NCBI GenBank assembly: GCA_016791105.1
Contig: JAEUNM010000043.1
Coordinates: 62,001-126,000 of the forward strand
Direction of reading: 5' to 3'
DNA length: 64,000 nucleotides
Origin: Rhodocyclaceae bacterium
GTDB taxonomy: Bacteria > Pseudomonadota > Gammaproteobacteria > Burkholderiales > Rhodocyclaceae
Part shown: piece after piece, positions 33,824 to 43,679 of the stretch
Position numbering within the stretch: the stretch's first letter is position 1
Layout of the letters: each line of letters begins with the position of its first letter
The notes under the pieces: generated by a model
Database searches by the model: none
Seen by the model: only the letters and a program-made list of their open reading frames with translations
What the model was told of the DNA's origin: nothing
Position numbers and translations under genes: made by a program

Positions 33824-34720
33824 TCAGCGTGCTGCAGCGGCAGCCGCCTGCGCGGCCACTTCGGCGGCGAAGTCGGTCTGCTTTTTCTCTATGCCCTCAC
33901 CCACGACGAACAGCACGAACGCGGCGACCTTGGCGCCTTTCGCCTTCAGCAACTGTTCTATGGTCTGTTTGCCTTCCGGATCCTTCACGAACACCTGACC
34001 CAGCAGGGTGACTTCCTTGAGGTACTTCTGCACGGAACCTTCCACCATTTTCTGCACGATTTCGGGCGGCTTGCCGGATTCGGCAGCCTTCTCGGCAGCG
34101 ATGGAGCGCTCCTTTTCGATCAGTTCGGCCGGCACGTCGTCGCGCGACAAAGCCACCGGCTTGGAAGCGGCGATGTGCATGGCGATATCGCGGCCCAAGG
34201 TTTCGTCGCCGCCGACCAGATCGACCAGCACGCCGATCTTGGCGCCACCGTGCACGTAACTGGACAATTTGCCGGCCGCCTGGATGCGGCTGAAACGGCG
34301 CAAGCTCATGTTCTCGCCGATGCGGCCGACCAGTGCCATGCGCGTCGAATCGACACTGCCGCCCGCCAAGGGCAGCGCGGACAACGCCGCCACGTCGGCC
34401 GGCGATTGACTCGTCACTAGCTCCGCGCAGTCGCGCGCGAGCTTCAGGAAATCGTCATTCTTGGCAACGAAGTCGGTTTCGCAGTTGATTTCGAGTATCG
34501 AGCCCAGCCCGCCACCCTCGCCAATGTGGATGGCCACGATGCCTTCGGCAGTAACCCGCGTCGCGGCTTTGCTCGCCTTGTTGCCCAGTTTGACGCGCAG
34601 AATTTCTTCGGCGCGCCCCAGGTCGCCGCCGGCTTCGGTCAGCGCCTTCTTGCATTCCATCATCGGCGCGTCGGTTTTTTCGCGCAGTTCTTTAACCATC
34701 GCCGCGGTAATTTCGGCCAT
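33824..34720 (-). CDS. tsf: Elongation factor Ts
   Basis: A 298-residue guanine nucleotide exchange factor for EF-Tu. The N-terminal UBA-like region ([19 protein letters not shown]) and CETDFVAKN are diagnostic. The start at 34720 follows GGGAGC. The C-terminus is Ala-rich. It is separated from rpsB by about 200 bases with no visible gene. Confidence 0.97.
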   Translation of the reverse strand: MAEITAAMVKELREKTDAPMMECKKALTEAGGDLGRAEEILRVKLGNKASKAATRVTAEGIVAIHIGEGGGLGSILEINCETDFVAKNDDFLKLARDCAELVTSQSPADVAALSALPLAGGSVDSTRMALVGRIGENMSLRRFSRIQAAGKLSSYVHGGAKIGVLVDLVGGDETLGRDIAMHIAASKPVALSRDDVPAELIEKERSIAAEKAAESGKPPEIVQKMVEGSVQKYLKEVTLLGQVFVKDPEGKQTIEQLLKAKGAKVAAFVLFVVGEGIEKKQTDFAAEVAAQAAAAAAR

Positions 34721-34924
34721 TGCTGCTCCCACGATCATTCAGAGTAGATTGAAACGGGCCGGCGCACGGTATCGGCACGCGCGCGCGGCACCTTGGTCGG
34801 CACGGCCTGGCGCGCCCTGCAGGCCGGCACGCACCCAGGTGCCACGGCCGGCGCGGGCAATGCACCCGGCCTCAAAGCGCGTTGCCCACGCGAGGCGCGG
34901 ACAACGCCACACCCGGACTGCCCG

Positions 34925-35677
34925 TCACTCGGACGGCTTGTTTTCTTCCTCGACCTCGACGAATTCATCCTGGCCGGCGGCGACAATTTCCTGCAGCACC
35001 ATGGAGCGGCCTTCCAGCACCGCGTCGGCAACGCCGCGGGCGTAGAGGCGGATGGCGCGGCTGGAATCGTCGTTGCCGGGAATGACGTAATTTACGCCAT
35101 CGGGGCTGTGGTTCGTATCGACCACGCCGACCACCGGAACGCCCAATTTATTGGCTTCGGTGACGGCAATTTTGTGGTAGCCCACGTCGATCACGAACAG
35201 CGCGTCGGGCAGGCCGTTCATGTCCTTGATGCCGCCCAGACTGCGGCGCAGTTTGTCCAGTTCGCGCTGCATCATGAGCGCTTCTTTTTTCGGCAGACGT
35301 TCGAGCGAACCGTCTTCGGACATTTGCTCCATTTCCTTCAAGCGTTTGATGGATTGCTTGACGGTCTTGAAGTTGGTGAGCATGCCGCCCAGCCAGCGCT
35401 CGTCGACATAAGGCATGCCGGCGCGGCGTGCCTCTTCGGCGACGATTTCGCGCGCCTGGCGCTTGGTGCCGACGAACAGCACCGTGCCCTTGTTGGACGC
35501 CAGGCGGCGCAGGAAAGTCATCGCCTCGTTGTAACGCGACAGCGTCTTTTCGAGGTTGACGATATGAATCTTGTTGCGATGGCCGAAGATATAGGCAGCC
35601 ATCTTGGGGTTCCAGAAGCGGGTCTGGTGGCCGAAATGGACACCCGCTTCCAGCATTTCACGCATCGTGACGGACAT
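34925..35677 (-). CDS. rpsB: Ribosomal protein S2
   Basis: A 250-residue small-subunit protein. [18 protein letters not shown] and [10 protein letters not shown] at the N-terminus, and [11 protein letters not shown], are diagnostic. The start at 35677 (MSVTMRE) follows AGGAGT at a somewhat long spacing of about 11. It is the promoter-proximal gene of the long minus-strand block and is divergent from map. Confidence 0.97.
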   Translation of the reverse strand: MSVTMREMLEAGVHFGHQTRFWNPKMAAYIFGHRNKIHIVNLEKTLSRYNEAMTFLRRLASNKGTVLFVGTKRQAREIVAEEARRAGMPYVDERWLGGMLTNFKTVKQSIKRLKEMEQMSEDGSLERLPKKEALMMQRELDKLRRSLGGIKDMNGLPDALFVIDVGYHKIAVTEANKLGVPVVGVVDTNHSPDGVNYVIPGNDDSSRAIRLYARGVADAVLEGRSMVLQEIVAAGQDEFVEVEEENKPSE

Positions 35678-35808
35678 GAGACAAAACACTCCTAAGGGTT
35701 GAACCGCCGCCCGGACGTGCTCGCATCGCTGCGCACCCTCGATTTTCCGGACGTGTGGATTTGCCCGCGGCTAGCGCGGACGGAAATTCGCCCGCGAACG
35801 CGAGCGAA
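35678..35808 (-). promoter_or_regulatory. Untranslated leader of rpsB, candidate autoregulatory leader
   Basis: The predicted transcription start near 35808 gives a leader of about 130 bases before rpsB. It is GC-rich with several short self-complementary segments. S2 represses its own operon through the leader in enterobacteria, so a similar site is plausible here. I cannot match a specific conserved structure by eye. Confidence 0.35.
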
Positions 35809-35815
35809 GCCTGAA

Positions 35816-35845
35816 AGTATAGCAGGATGCCTGCATGCCGCTCAA
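35816..35845 (-). promoter_or_regulatory. Promoter of the rpsB operon
   Basis: On the minus strand, TTGAGC (35840-35845) and TATACT (35816-35821) are 18 bases apart. A TG one base upstream of the -10 (TGCTATACT) makes an extended -10. It is well placed to drive rpsB-tsf and downstream genes. Confidence 0.7.
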
Positions 35846-35917
35846 GCCGCGCAGCGCGCACATTGCCCGCGGCAGGCAATTACGATAGTCTTGAGACATT
35901 TCAAACGCGACCCCAGC

Positions 35918-36724
35918 ATGGCCGTCACCATCAAATCCGCCGAGGATATCGAGCGCATGCGGCTCGCCGGCCGCCTCGCGGCGGAAGTGCTCGATTACAT
36001 AGAACCTTTCGTTCAGCCCGGCATTACCACTGCCGAACTGGACCGCCTTTGCCACAACTACATGGTGGACGTGCAGGGCACCATCCCGGCGCCGCTCAAT
36101 TACGCGCCGCCCGGCTACATGCCCTATCCCAAGTCCATCTGCGCTTCGGTCAATCACCAGGTCTGCCACGGCATACCCAACGACCGGGCGCTCAAGAAGG
36201 GCGACATCGTGAATCTGGACATCACGGTGATCAAGGACGGCTACCACGGCGATACCAGCCGCATGTTCGCCTGCGGCGATACGTCCATCCTGGCGCGCCG
36301 CCTGTGCCGCATTACCTACGAATCCATGTGGCTGGGCATACGCCAGGTAAAGCCGGGCACCTGCCTGGGCGACATCGGCCACGCCATCCAGCAACACGCC
36401 GAGCGCCACGGCTTTTCCGTCGTGCGCGAATTTTGCGGCCATGGCATAGGCAAAAAATTCCACGAAGAACCGCAAGTGCTGCACTACGGGCGCGCCGGCA
36501 CCGGCCTGGAATTGAAAGCCGGCATGATTTTCACGATAGAACCGATGATCAACGCAGGCCGCTCGGCAATATCCGAATTGCCCGACGGATGGACCATCAT
36601 CACCAAGGATCGCAGCCTGTCGGCGCAGTGGGAACACACGGTGCTGGTTACCGAAGACAGTTTTGAAGTGCTCACCACGTCCGACAAATCCCCGGCCCCG
36701 CCGGACACCATTACGCATGTCTGA
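35918..36724 (+). CDS. map: Methionine aminopeptidase type I
   Basis: A 268-residue metalloenzyme that removes the initiator Met from nascent proteins. Metal ligands can be placed as Asp in VNLDITV and GYHGDTSRMF, His in GHGIGKKFHE, and Glu in FTIEPMI and WEHTVLV. The C-terminus continues about 20 residues past the catalytic domain. It is divergent from rpsB and followed by glnD, the usual order. Confidence 0.96.
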   Translation: MAVTIKSAEDIERMRLAGRLAAEVLDYIEPFVQPGITTAELDRLCHNYMVDVQGTIPAPLNYAPPGYMPYPKSICASVNHQVCHGIPNDRALKKGDIVNLDITVIKDGYHGDTSRMFACGDTSILARRLCRITYESMWLGIRQVKPGTCLGDIGHAIQQHAERHGFSVVREFCGHGIGKKFHEEPQVLHYGRAGTGLELKAGMIFTIEPMINAGRSAISELPDGWTIITKDRSLSAQWEHTVLVTEDSFEVLTTSDKSPAPPDTITHV

Positions 36725-36825
36725 ACGTTCCGCGCGGGCGGCCGCGTTGCGGGTCCGGCCTGGCAACCGCCACCGCCCGCGCGCGGCACATTCCCTACCC
36801 CTATTCCCTCGCAGCCTCGATTCCC

Positions 36826-39411
36826 ATGAGTGACATCGACACGCAAATGCCGGACATACGCGCCCTGGTGACGGACTTGCGCCGCGACCTTGCGGAGCGC
36901 CAGACTCAGCTCGCCAACACGTTCAACGAACGTCCGGATGCCGAAGCCTATCTGACGGGCCGCTGCGGGGCCGTCGATCATGCATTGCTCAAGCTATGGG
37001 AAGGGCTGGAGTTTCCGGCTGACCTGGCTTTGGTGGCGGTGGGCGGCTATGGGCGCGGCGAGTTGTATCCGGCATCCGATGTCGATGTGCTGGTCGCGGT
37101 GCCGGAACAAATGCCGCCGGACGTCGCTGCGCGGGTGGAAAAATTCGTCGGGCTCATGTGGGACATAGGCGTGGAACCCGGCCACGCCGTGCGCACGCCG
37201 GAAGAATGCCTGGAAATGGCGGAGCACGACGTTACCGTGCACACCAACCTGCTCGAAGCGCGGCTGCTGATCGGCAATCGCACCCTGTTCGAGCGCTTCA
37301 AATTTCTGCTGCGCGCCAACCTGGACCGCGAAGCATTCGTCAAGGCCAAGCGGCTCGAGCAGGACGAACGCCACGGCCGCCACCACGACACGCCTTACAG
37401 CCTGGAGCCGAACTGCAAGGAAAGCCCGGGCGGGCTGCGCGACCTGCACACCATACAGTGGATCGCGCGCGCCTGCGGCCTGGGCAACACTTGGCAGGAT
37501 TTGCACCGGCACGAACTGATCACGGCGCGCGAAGTGCGTCAGTTGCAAAGCGTGGAAGGCTTTTTACGGCGCCTGCGCATACGCCTGCACTTGCAGACCA
37601 GGCGCCGCGTGGACCAGTTGCTGTTCGACCACCAGGAAGCATTGGCGCGCCGTTTTGGCGTACAGCCCAGTGGCGCGCGGCGCGCCAGCGAAGTGTTCAT
37701 GCAGCGCTATTACCGCAACGCCAAGGTGATTACGCAGCTCAACACCATCGTGCTGCAGAACATCAACGCCTGCCTGTTTCCGCTCAAGGGCGGTGCCACC
37801 ATTTACATCAATTCGCGTTTCCAGGTCACGCGCGAACTGCTGGATGTGCGCGACGAGAACATGTTCGAGTCGCAACCGCGCGCCCTGCTGGAAAGCTTTC
37901 TGATCCTGCAGCAACGCCCGGAACTGAAAGGCATGAGTGCGCGCACGCTGCGCGCGCTGTGGCGCGGGCGCCGCCTCATCGACGCCGAATTCCGGCGCGA
38001 CCCGGCCAATCGCGCCATGTTCCTGCAGCTATTGCAAGCCCGCCGCGGCGTAGTGCATGAATTCCGCCGCATGAATCAATTCGGCATACTGGGCCGCTAC
38101 CTGCCAGCTTTCGGGCGCGTGGTGGGCCAGATGCAGCACGACCTGTTCCACGTCTATACGGTCGACCAGCACATCCTGATGGTGTTGCGCAACGTGCGCC
38201 GCTTCACGATGGCCGAGCACGCCCACGAATATCCGCTGTGCACGCGCCTCATCACGGCCTTCGAGCGTCCCTGGCTGCTGTACGTGGCGGCGCTGTTCCA
38301 CGACATCGCCAAAGGCCGCGGCGGCGATCATTCTTTGCTGGGCATGCGCGATGCGCGCGAATTTTGCGAAAACCACGGCATCAGCCCGACCGACACGGAT
38401 TTCGTGGTGTGGCTGGTGGAACACCATCTGACACTGTCGCAGGTGGCGCAGAAACAGGACCTCACCGACCCCGAAGTAATCGCCGATTTCGCCGCCGAAG
38501 TGGGCGACGAACGCCACCTGATCGGGCTGTACCTGCTGACCCACGCCGACATACGCGGCACCAGCCCGAAAGTGTGGAACAACTGGAAAGCCAAGCTGCT
38601 GGAAGATTTGTTCCGTTCCACCATGCGCCTGTTGCGCGGCGCGCTGCCGGTACAGGCCATGGGACTCGACGCGCGCATGCAGGAAGCGCGCCGCCTGTTG
38701 CGCTTTCACGGTTTGCGCGACGGCATCGAAAACGAGTTGTGGAACGAATTCGATACGGTGTATTTCCTGCGCCACGATTCCGAAGAAATCGCCTGGCACA
38801 CGCGCATGCTGTATTACCGCACGCACGGCGAGGCGCCGGTGGTGAAGGCGCGCGTCAATCAGGCCGGCGAAGGCCTGCAGGTAATGGCCTATGCCCCAGA
38901 CCAGCCGGACCTGTTCGTGCGCCTGTGTGGCTTTTTCAGCCGCCTGGGCTATAGCATCGTGGACGCCAAAATCCACACCACGCGGCACAAGTACGCGCTG
39001 GACAGTTTCGTGCTGCTGGACACCAACGACGGTCTGGAAGCGCGCGACATGATAGGCCTGATCGAACACGATCTGGTGGAGCGGCTGCGCGAACAGGGCC
39101 CGCCCGACCGACCGACCGTAACGCGGCTGTCGCGCCAGGTACGGCATTTCCCCATCCAGCCGGAAGTATCGGTCAGTGCCGACGACCGGCGCCAGCGCCA
39201 CATTCTGCACGTCACCGCGGCCGACCGGCCGGGCCTGCTGTACGACGTGGCCCAGGTGCTGGTGGAAAACGGCATCAACCTGCACACGGCGAAAATCACC
39301 ACGCTGGGCGAGCGGGTGGAAGACACTTTCCTGGTAAGCGGAGTGGTGCTGCACCAGACCGGACCGCTATTGCGCCTGGAACAGCAATTGCTGGAAAAAC
39401 TCGCGATCTGA
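36826..39411 (+). CDS. glnD: Bifunctional PII uridylyltransferase / uridylyl-removing enzyme
   Basis: An 861-residue nitrogen sensor. It uridylylates or deuridylylates PII proteins in response to glutamine. Order: nucleotidyltransferase domain with GGYGRGELYPASDVDVLV near residue 66, a helical middle, an HD hydrolase domain with LFHDIAKGRGGDH near residue 500, and two C-terminal ACT domains. The length is normal and the frame is open. It probably forms a unit with map. Confidence 0.96.
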   Translation: MSDIDTQMPDIRALVTDLRRDLAERQTQLANTFNERPDAEAYLTGRCGAVDHALLKLWEGLEFPADLALVAVGGYGRGELYPASDVDVLVAVPEQMPPDVAARVEKFVGLMWDIGVEPGHAVRTPEECLEMAEHDVTVHTNLLEARLLIGNRTLFERFKFLLRANLDREAFVKAKRLEQDERHGRHHDTPYSLEPNCKESPGGLRDLHTIQWIARACGLGNTWQDLHRHELITAREVRQLQSVEGFLRRLRIRLHLQTRRRVDQLLFDHQEALARRFGVQPSGARRASEVFMQRYYRNAKVITQLNTIVLQNINACLFPLKGGATIYINSRFQVTRELLDVRDENMFESQPRALLESFLILQQRPELKGMSARTLRALWRGRRLIDAEFRRDPANRAMFLQLLQARRGVVHEFRRMNQFGILGRYLPAFGRVVGQMQHDLFHVYTVDQHILMVLRNVRRFTMAEHAHEYPLCTRLITAFERPWLLYVAALFHDIAKGRGGDHSLLGMRDAREFCENHGISPTDTDFVVWLVEHHLTLSQVAQKQDLTDPEVIADFAAEVGDERHLIGLYLLTHADIRGTSPKVWNNWKAKLLEDLFRSTMRLLRGALPVQAMGLDARMQEARRLLRFHGLRDGIENELWNEFDTVYFLRHDSEEIAWHTRMLYYRTHGEAPVVKARVNQAGEGLQVMAYAPDQPDLFVRLCGFFSRLGYSIVDAKIHTTRHKYALDSFVLLDTNDGLEARDMIGLIEHDLVERLREQGPPDRPTVTRLSRQVRHFPIQPEVSVSADDRRQRHILHVTAADRPGLLYDVAQVLVENGINLHTAKITTLGERVEDTFLVSGVVLHQTGPLLRLEQQLLEKLAI

Positions 39412-39417
39412 AGGCCC

Positions 39418-39437
39418 CCCCGGCGGTCTGGCCGGGG
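39418..39437. terminator. Hairpin between convergent glnD and def
   Basis: A 7-bp GC stem, CCCCGGC / GCCGGGG, with a 6-base loop lies directly after the glnD stop and before the def stop. No T-tract follows on either strand, so it is a weak terminator candidate or a transcript-end protector. Confidence 0.4.
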
Positions 39438-39459
39438 TTGAACCTGAATGGCGTAAACC

Positions 39460-39990
39460 TCAGTCGTCCGCCACCGCCGCGCCGGGAAACAGAACGTCGG
39501 TATAGCCGAAGCGGGTAAAGTCGCGTACCCGCATCGGGTACAGAATGCCGTCGAGGTGGTCGCACTCGTGCTGCACCACGCGCGCATGGAATCCTTCTGC
39601 CACGCGCTCGATCAGCCGGCCCTCGGCGTCGTAACCGCGGTAGGCCAGGCGGTTCCAGCGCGGCACCACGCCGCGCAGTCCAGGCACTGACAGGCAGCCT
39701 TCCCAGCCCTCCTCGATAGCGTCGGAAAGCGGCCTCAGTTCCGGATTGATGAGCACCGTATAAGGCACTGGCGGCGCATCGGGATAGCGCTCGTTGGCAT
39801 CGAATCCGAATATCACCACGCGCAGATCGACGCCTATTTGCGGCGCCGCAAGCCCGGCCCCGTCCAGCGCGCGCATGGTATCCAGCATGTCGGCCAGCAG
39901 TTCGTCCAGCGCCCGCGTGCCGAATTCGCGTACGGGTTGCGCCACGCGCAACAGGCGCGGGTCGCCCATGCGCAGCACCGTCCGTATCAC
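39460..39990 (-). CDS. def: Peptide deformylase
   Basis: A 176-residue metalloenzyme that removes the formyl group from nascent N-termini. All three family motifs are present: [18 protein letters not shown] and QHECDHLDG (HExxH metal site). The GTG start at 39990 overlaps the mtnP stop in GTGA and gives the expected [13 protein letters not shown] start. It functions with methionine aminopeptidase, whose gene lies about 3 kb away. Confidence 0.95.
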   Translation of the reverse strand: MIRTVLRMGDPRLLRVAQPVREFGTRALDELLADMLDTMRALDGAGLAAPQIGVDLRVVIFGFDANERYPDAPPVPYTVLINPELRPLSDAIEEGWEGCLSVPGLRGVVPRWNRLAYRGYDAEGRLIERVAEGFHARVVQHECDHLDGILYPMRVRDFTRFGYTDVLFPGAAVADD

Positions 39991-40733
39991 GCAGACTCTC
40001 CGCGGCACAATTGTTCGAGCAGCCGCCGCACCCGCCCCATGGCTGCCTGCAGGGTGGTTTCTATGGTATCCAGATGAATGCCATGCGCGCTGTCGGCGCG
40101 GCCGGCGGCACAATTGGCCACCACCGCAATGGCCGCATAGGGCAAGCCAAGTTCGCGCGCCAGCGCCGCTTCGGGCATGCCCGTCATGCCGACGATGTCG
40201 GCACCGTCGCGTTCCAGCCTGTCGATTTCTGCCGCCGTTTCCAGCCGCGGTCCCTGGGTGGTGGCATAGACGCCGCCATCCACCACCGTCTGCCCTGCGC
40301 TGCCTGCAGCCACGAGCAATTTGGTACGCAGGTCGGCGTCATAGGGCTCGGTGAAATCGATGTGCACGACGGGCTCGTTTTCCACGTCATGAAACGTCGA
40401 TTTGCGGCCCCAGGTGTAATCGATGATCTGGTTCGGCACCACCAGCGTACCGGGCAGCAGGTCGGCGCGTATGCCGCCCACCGAAGCCACCGACACGATT
40501 TTGCTCGCGCCCACGTCCTTGAGCGCCCATATGTTGGCGCGGTAATTGACACGATGCGGCGGTATCGTGTGGCCATAGCCGTGGCGCGCAATGAATACCA
40601 CCTCGCGCTCGGCGATGGTGCCCAGCACCAGCGGCCCGGACGGCTCGCCGAAAGGCGTGCGCACCACCTGGCGGTGGCTCACGTCCAGATTCGCGAGCTG
40701 GGTGAGGCCGCTGCCGCCTACGATCGCAAGCAT
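39987..40733 (-). CDS. mtnP: S-methyl-5'-thioinosine / thioadenosine phosphorylase family
   Basis: A 248-residue nucleoside phosphorylase for salvage of the methylthio-nucleoside left from polyamine synthesis. [32 protein letters not shown] and [15 protein letters not shown] match the methylthioinosine phosphorylase (Pseudomonas-type) subgroup more closely than MTA phosphorylases. The precise substrate is inferred. It lies 14 bases after cysN and overlaps def by 4 bases. Confidence 0.88.
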   Translation of the reverse strand: MLAIVGGSGLTQLANLDVSHRQVVRTPFGEPSGPLVLGTIAEREVVFIARHGYGHTIPPHRVNYRANIWALKDVGASKIVSVASVGGIRADLLPGTLVVPNQIIDYTWGRKSTFHDVENEPVVHIDFTEPYDADLRTKLLVAAGSAGQTVVDGGVYATTQGPRLETAAEIDRLERDGADIVGMTGMPEAALARELGLPYAAIAVVANCAAGRADSAHGIHLDTIETTLQAAMGRVRRLLEQLCRGESA

Positions 40734-40747
40734 GTTAATCCCGGTCC

Positions 40748-42475
40748 TCAGTGCGCCGCGATCATGCCGCGCTCACGCAGCATCCGCAGCAGGGTGTCGC
40801 AACAGGCCTCGAACTGGGCCGCCTGCAGGGCGCTGCCGCCCTCGCCCGCCGTATCGAGATTCAATTCGGCCACATCCGCGGAATCGAAATGCTTGGCCGC
40901 GCCCATACCGCCGCCGCCATCCACCACCACCAGCAGGCCGGCATCCAGCATGAGGCTCGCCACCTGCAGCAGATCGGTATCCGGTGCAAGGGCCGACTGC
41001 GCCAGCAAATAAACGTGCGTGCCGGCGCCGAACAGCCTGCTCTCCAGGCGCATGCCGAATTCGGCGCGCGTGGTGTCGCTGCCGCCGGCAAGCCACACCA
41101 CGCCGCCACGCTGGCCCTTCTGACGCGCGCGCTGGACGCGCGTAAGCGGCCCGCCCGCGCTGGCGGCGGCCTGCACGGCCTCGTGCAACATGCCGGCGCC
41201 CATCGTATTGTTGGACAAGCGGTCGATCAGGATGAACGCACCCATGTCGCGGTTCTGTTCATAGGGATCGAATGCCACCGGGCGATCCAGCGCCAACAGG
41301 CACACGCCGATTTCATTCAGGCCGAATTGCTGCGCGCCCAGGTGTTCCAGGGTATTGACGTCCACGCGATAGCGGATTTCCTCCACCCGCGCGGTGAGCG
41401 TGCGGGTACCGATTTTCATCAGATAGGGCTTGCCGGGCAGCATGGGCAGGTCGCTCATCCACACCAGGGTGGCGCGGAAGTGGTCGGCCACACCGGCTGC
41501 CTCGTGCGCCGACACGATCACGTCGCCGCGCGAAATATCCACCTCGTCGGCGAGCGTAATCGTTACCGACTGGCCGGCAACGGCCTGATCAAGATCGCCG
41601 CCCATGGCAACGATGCGCGTGACCGTGCTTTCACGTCCCGAGGGCAGCACGCGCACACGATCGCCCGGTTTCACGGCGCCCCCCACCAGACGGCCGCAAA
41701 AGCCGCGGAAATCCAGATTGGGCCGATTGACCCATTGCACCGGCATGCGCATGGGCCCGGCGTGCAGGTCGCTCTCGACCACTACCGTTTCCAGGTGTTG
41801 CATCAGCGTGGGACCGGAATACCAGGGCGTATTCGGGCTGGCACTCACGATGTTGTCGCCCTTGAGCGCCGACATGGGAATGGCGGTAATGTCGTGCAGG
41901 CCGATCTTGGCGGCGAATGCGCGGTAATCCGCGTCGATACGCGTGAACACCTCCTGCGAATAATCCATCATGTCCAGCTTGTTCACCGCCAGCACGATGT
42001 GGCGTATGCCCAGCAAGGACACCAGATAGCTGTGGCGGCGTGTCTGCGTCAGCACGCCCTTGCGCGCATCGATCAGGATGACCGCGAGATCGGCGGTCGA
42101 CGCGCCGGTGACCATATTGCGCGTGTATTGCTCGTGGCCCGGCGTATCGGCCACGATGAACTTGCGCAGGTCGGTGGAAAAGAAGCGGTAGGCCACGTCT
42201 ATGGTGATGCCCTGTTCCCGCTCGGCGGTGAGACCATCCACCAGCAGCGCAAAGTCGAGGTCGCCGCCCTGCGTGCCCATTTTTTTCGAGTCGGCTTCGA
42301 GCGCGCCCAACTGGTCCTCGAAAATCATTTTCGATTCGTACAGCAAGCGGCCGATCAAGGTGCTCTTGCCGTCATCCACGCTGCCGCAGGTAATGAAGCG
42401 CAACAGGCTTTTTTGTTCGTGCTGGCGCAGGTATTGTTCGATGTCCTGCGCGATGAGATCGGATACGTGGGCCAT
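40748..42475 (-). CDS. cysN: Sulfate adenylyltransferase subunit 1 with degenerate APS-kinase-like tail
   Basis: A 575-residue GTPase subunit of ATP sulfurylase. It couples GTP hydrolysis to APS synthesis by CysD. The GTPase motifs are GSVDDGKS (31-38), DTPGHEQY and NKLDMMD, followed by EF-Tu-like beta-barrels to about residue 435. Stand-alone CysN usually ends there. Residues about 445-575 resemble an APS kinase (CysC) domain: VVWLAGGS aligns with the P-loop strand, then HVYLL, SLMLDAGLLVVV and a final LLRMLRERGMI. Walker A is lost (GGSDTTRA in place of GLSGSGKS) and the APS-binding and lid segments are missing. Kinase activity is therefore very unlikely. The start shares one base with the cysD stop. 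Confidence 0.93.
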   Translation of the reverse strand: MAHVSDLIAQDIEQYLRQHEQKSLLRFITCGSVDDGKSTLIGRLLYESKMIFEDQLGALEADSKKMGTQGGDLDFALLVDGLTAEREQGITIDVAYRFFSTDLRKFIVADTPGHEQYTRNMVTGASTADLAVILIDARKGVLTQTRRHSYLVSLLGIRHIVLAVNKLDMMDYSQEVFTRIDADYRAFAAKIGLHDITAIPMSALKGDNIVSASPNTPWYSGPTLMQHLETVVVESDLHAGPMRMPVQWVNRPNLDFRGFCGRLVGGAVKPGDRVRVLPSGRESTVTRIVAMGGDLDQAVAGQSVTITLADEVDISRGDVIVSAHEAAGVADHFRATLVWMSDLPMLPGKPYLMKIGTRTLTARVEEIRYRVDVNTLEHLGAQQFGLNEIGVCLLALDRPVAFDPYEQNRDMGAFILIDRLSNNTMGAGMLHEAVQAAASAGGPLTRVQRARQKGQRGGVVWLAGGSDTTRAEFGMRLESRLFGAGTHVYLLAQSALAPDTDLLQVASLMLDAGLLVVVDGGGGMGAAKHFDSADVAELNLDTAGEGGSALQAAQFEACCDTLLRMLRERGMIAAH

Positions 42476-43377
42476 CAGAAATAGCCCTCCTGCTTTTTCT
42501 TTTCCATGGAACCGGCCTGGTCGTGGTCTATCACCCGCCCCTGCCGCTCGGAAGTTTTCGTCAGCAACATTTCCTGGATGATTTCGGGCAGGGTCGCGGC
42601 CGTGCTTTCCACCGCACCTGTGAGCGGATAACAGCCCAGGGTACGGAAGCGCACGCTTTTCATCATCGGCACCTCGGCCGCGCGCAGCGGCATGCGTTCG
42701 TCATCGACCATGATGAGCGTGCCGTCGCGCTCCACCACCGGCCGCGGCTTGGAGTAATAAAGCGGCACGATAGGGATGTTTTCCAGATATATGTACTGCC
42801 AGATATCCAGTTCGGTCCAGTTGGAAAGCGGAAACACGCGCATGCTTTCGCCCTTGTGTTTGCGCGCGTTATACAGGCGCCACAGTTCCGGCCGCTGCAT
42901 TTTCGGGTCCCAGCGATGCTGCGCCGAGCGGAAGGAAAAAATCCGTTCTTTCGCGCGCGATTTTTCCTCATCGCGGCGCGCGCCGCCGAAGGCTGCATCG
43001 AAGCCCCATTTATCCAGTGCCTGTTTGAGTCCCTCGGTTTTCCACACGTCGGTATGCACCGCCGAACCGTGCGTAAACGGGTTGATGCCGCGCGCCTTGG
43101 CGTCCGGATTCTGATGCACCAGCAATTCCAGATTCAGACGCTTGGCCGTGGCGTCGCGAAACGCAATCATTTCGCGGAATTTCCAGGTGGTATCCACGTG
43201 CAGCAAAGGAAAAGGCGGCCGCGACGGGTAAAAAGCCTTGAGCGCAAGGTGCAGCATGACCGAACTGTCCTTGCCGATCGAATACAGCATGACCGGATTT
43301 TCCGCCTCGGAAATGGCTTCGCGCATGATGTCCATGCTTTCGGCCTCGAGGCGCTGGAGATGGGTAAGCTTGTCCAT
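42475..43377 (-). CDS. cysD: Sulfate adenylyltransferase subunit 2
   Basis: A 300-residue PAPS-reductase-fold ATP sulfurylase subunit that forms APS from sulfate and ATP. The PP-loop [29 protein letters not shown] and the C-terminal [28 protein letters not shown] ending are diagnostic. The start MDKLTHLQ gives the normal length. It shares a base with the cysN start (TGATG), so the two subunits are translationally coupled. Confidence 0.96.
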   Translation of the reverse strand: MDKLTHLQRLEAESMDIMREAISEAENPVMLYSIGKDSSVMLHLALKAFYPSRPPFPLLHVDTTWKFREMIAFRDATAKRLNLELLVHQNPDAKARGINPFTHGSAVHTDVWKTEGLKQALDKWGFDAAFGGARRDEEKSRAKERIFSFRSAQHRWDPKMQRPELWRLYNARKHKGESMRVFPLSNWTELDIWQYIYLENIPIVPLYYSKPRPVVERDGTLIMVDDERMPLRAAEVPMMKSVRFRTLGCYPLTGAVESTAATLPEIIQEMLLTKTSERQGRVIDHDQAGSMEKKKQEGYF

Positions 43378-43679
43378 GATGGGGTGGAAGCGCCGCGCAT
43401 GCTTGCCCGCGCGGGCGTTTGGAAAAACTGCGAATGATAGTCGATTCGACGCCGCGGCGCCGTAAAACTGCGGCCCGAACGTGCAGCAATGGGCGTGCGC
43501 CGCACGCAAACCGAGCCAGGAAGCCAACCTGCACGCAGGCGCCAGGAGGTGCGCCGTAGTGCGGCCACGGGGCAGAAAAAATTGCGCAAATTACGGCCAT
43601 GCGGCCGCAACTTGCGCGAGGAGGGGGAAATCGAGGGCTTCCGAAAGGCCGCCGTCAGGCCGCCCGGGGCAGGCGAAAG
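43378..43679. other. Intergenic region upstream of cysD
   Basis: About 300 bases without a gene between cysD and the pseudopilin gene. It contains the terminator of the pseudopilin gene (43575-43617) and must contain the cysD promoter. I see no convincing promoter pair or CysB site by eye. Confidence 0.5.
43575..43617 (-). terminator. Rho-independent terminator of the pseudopilin gene
   Basis: On the minus strand, GCGCAA ... TTGCGC encloses an inner GGCC / GGCC stem (43584-43617), followed by AATTTTTTC. It lies about 60 bases past the stop at 43680 and separates that gene from cysD. Confidence 0.7.

Noticed and set aside
40751..42484. A 577-codon open frame on the plus strand opposite cysN
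   Set aside because: It is antisense to a certain gene. Long antisense frames are common in GC-rich sequence, and the translation has no recognisable domain.
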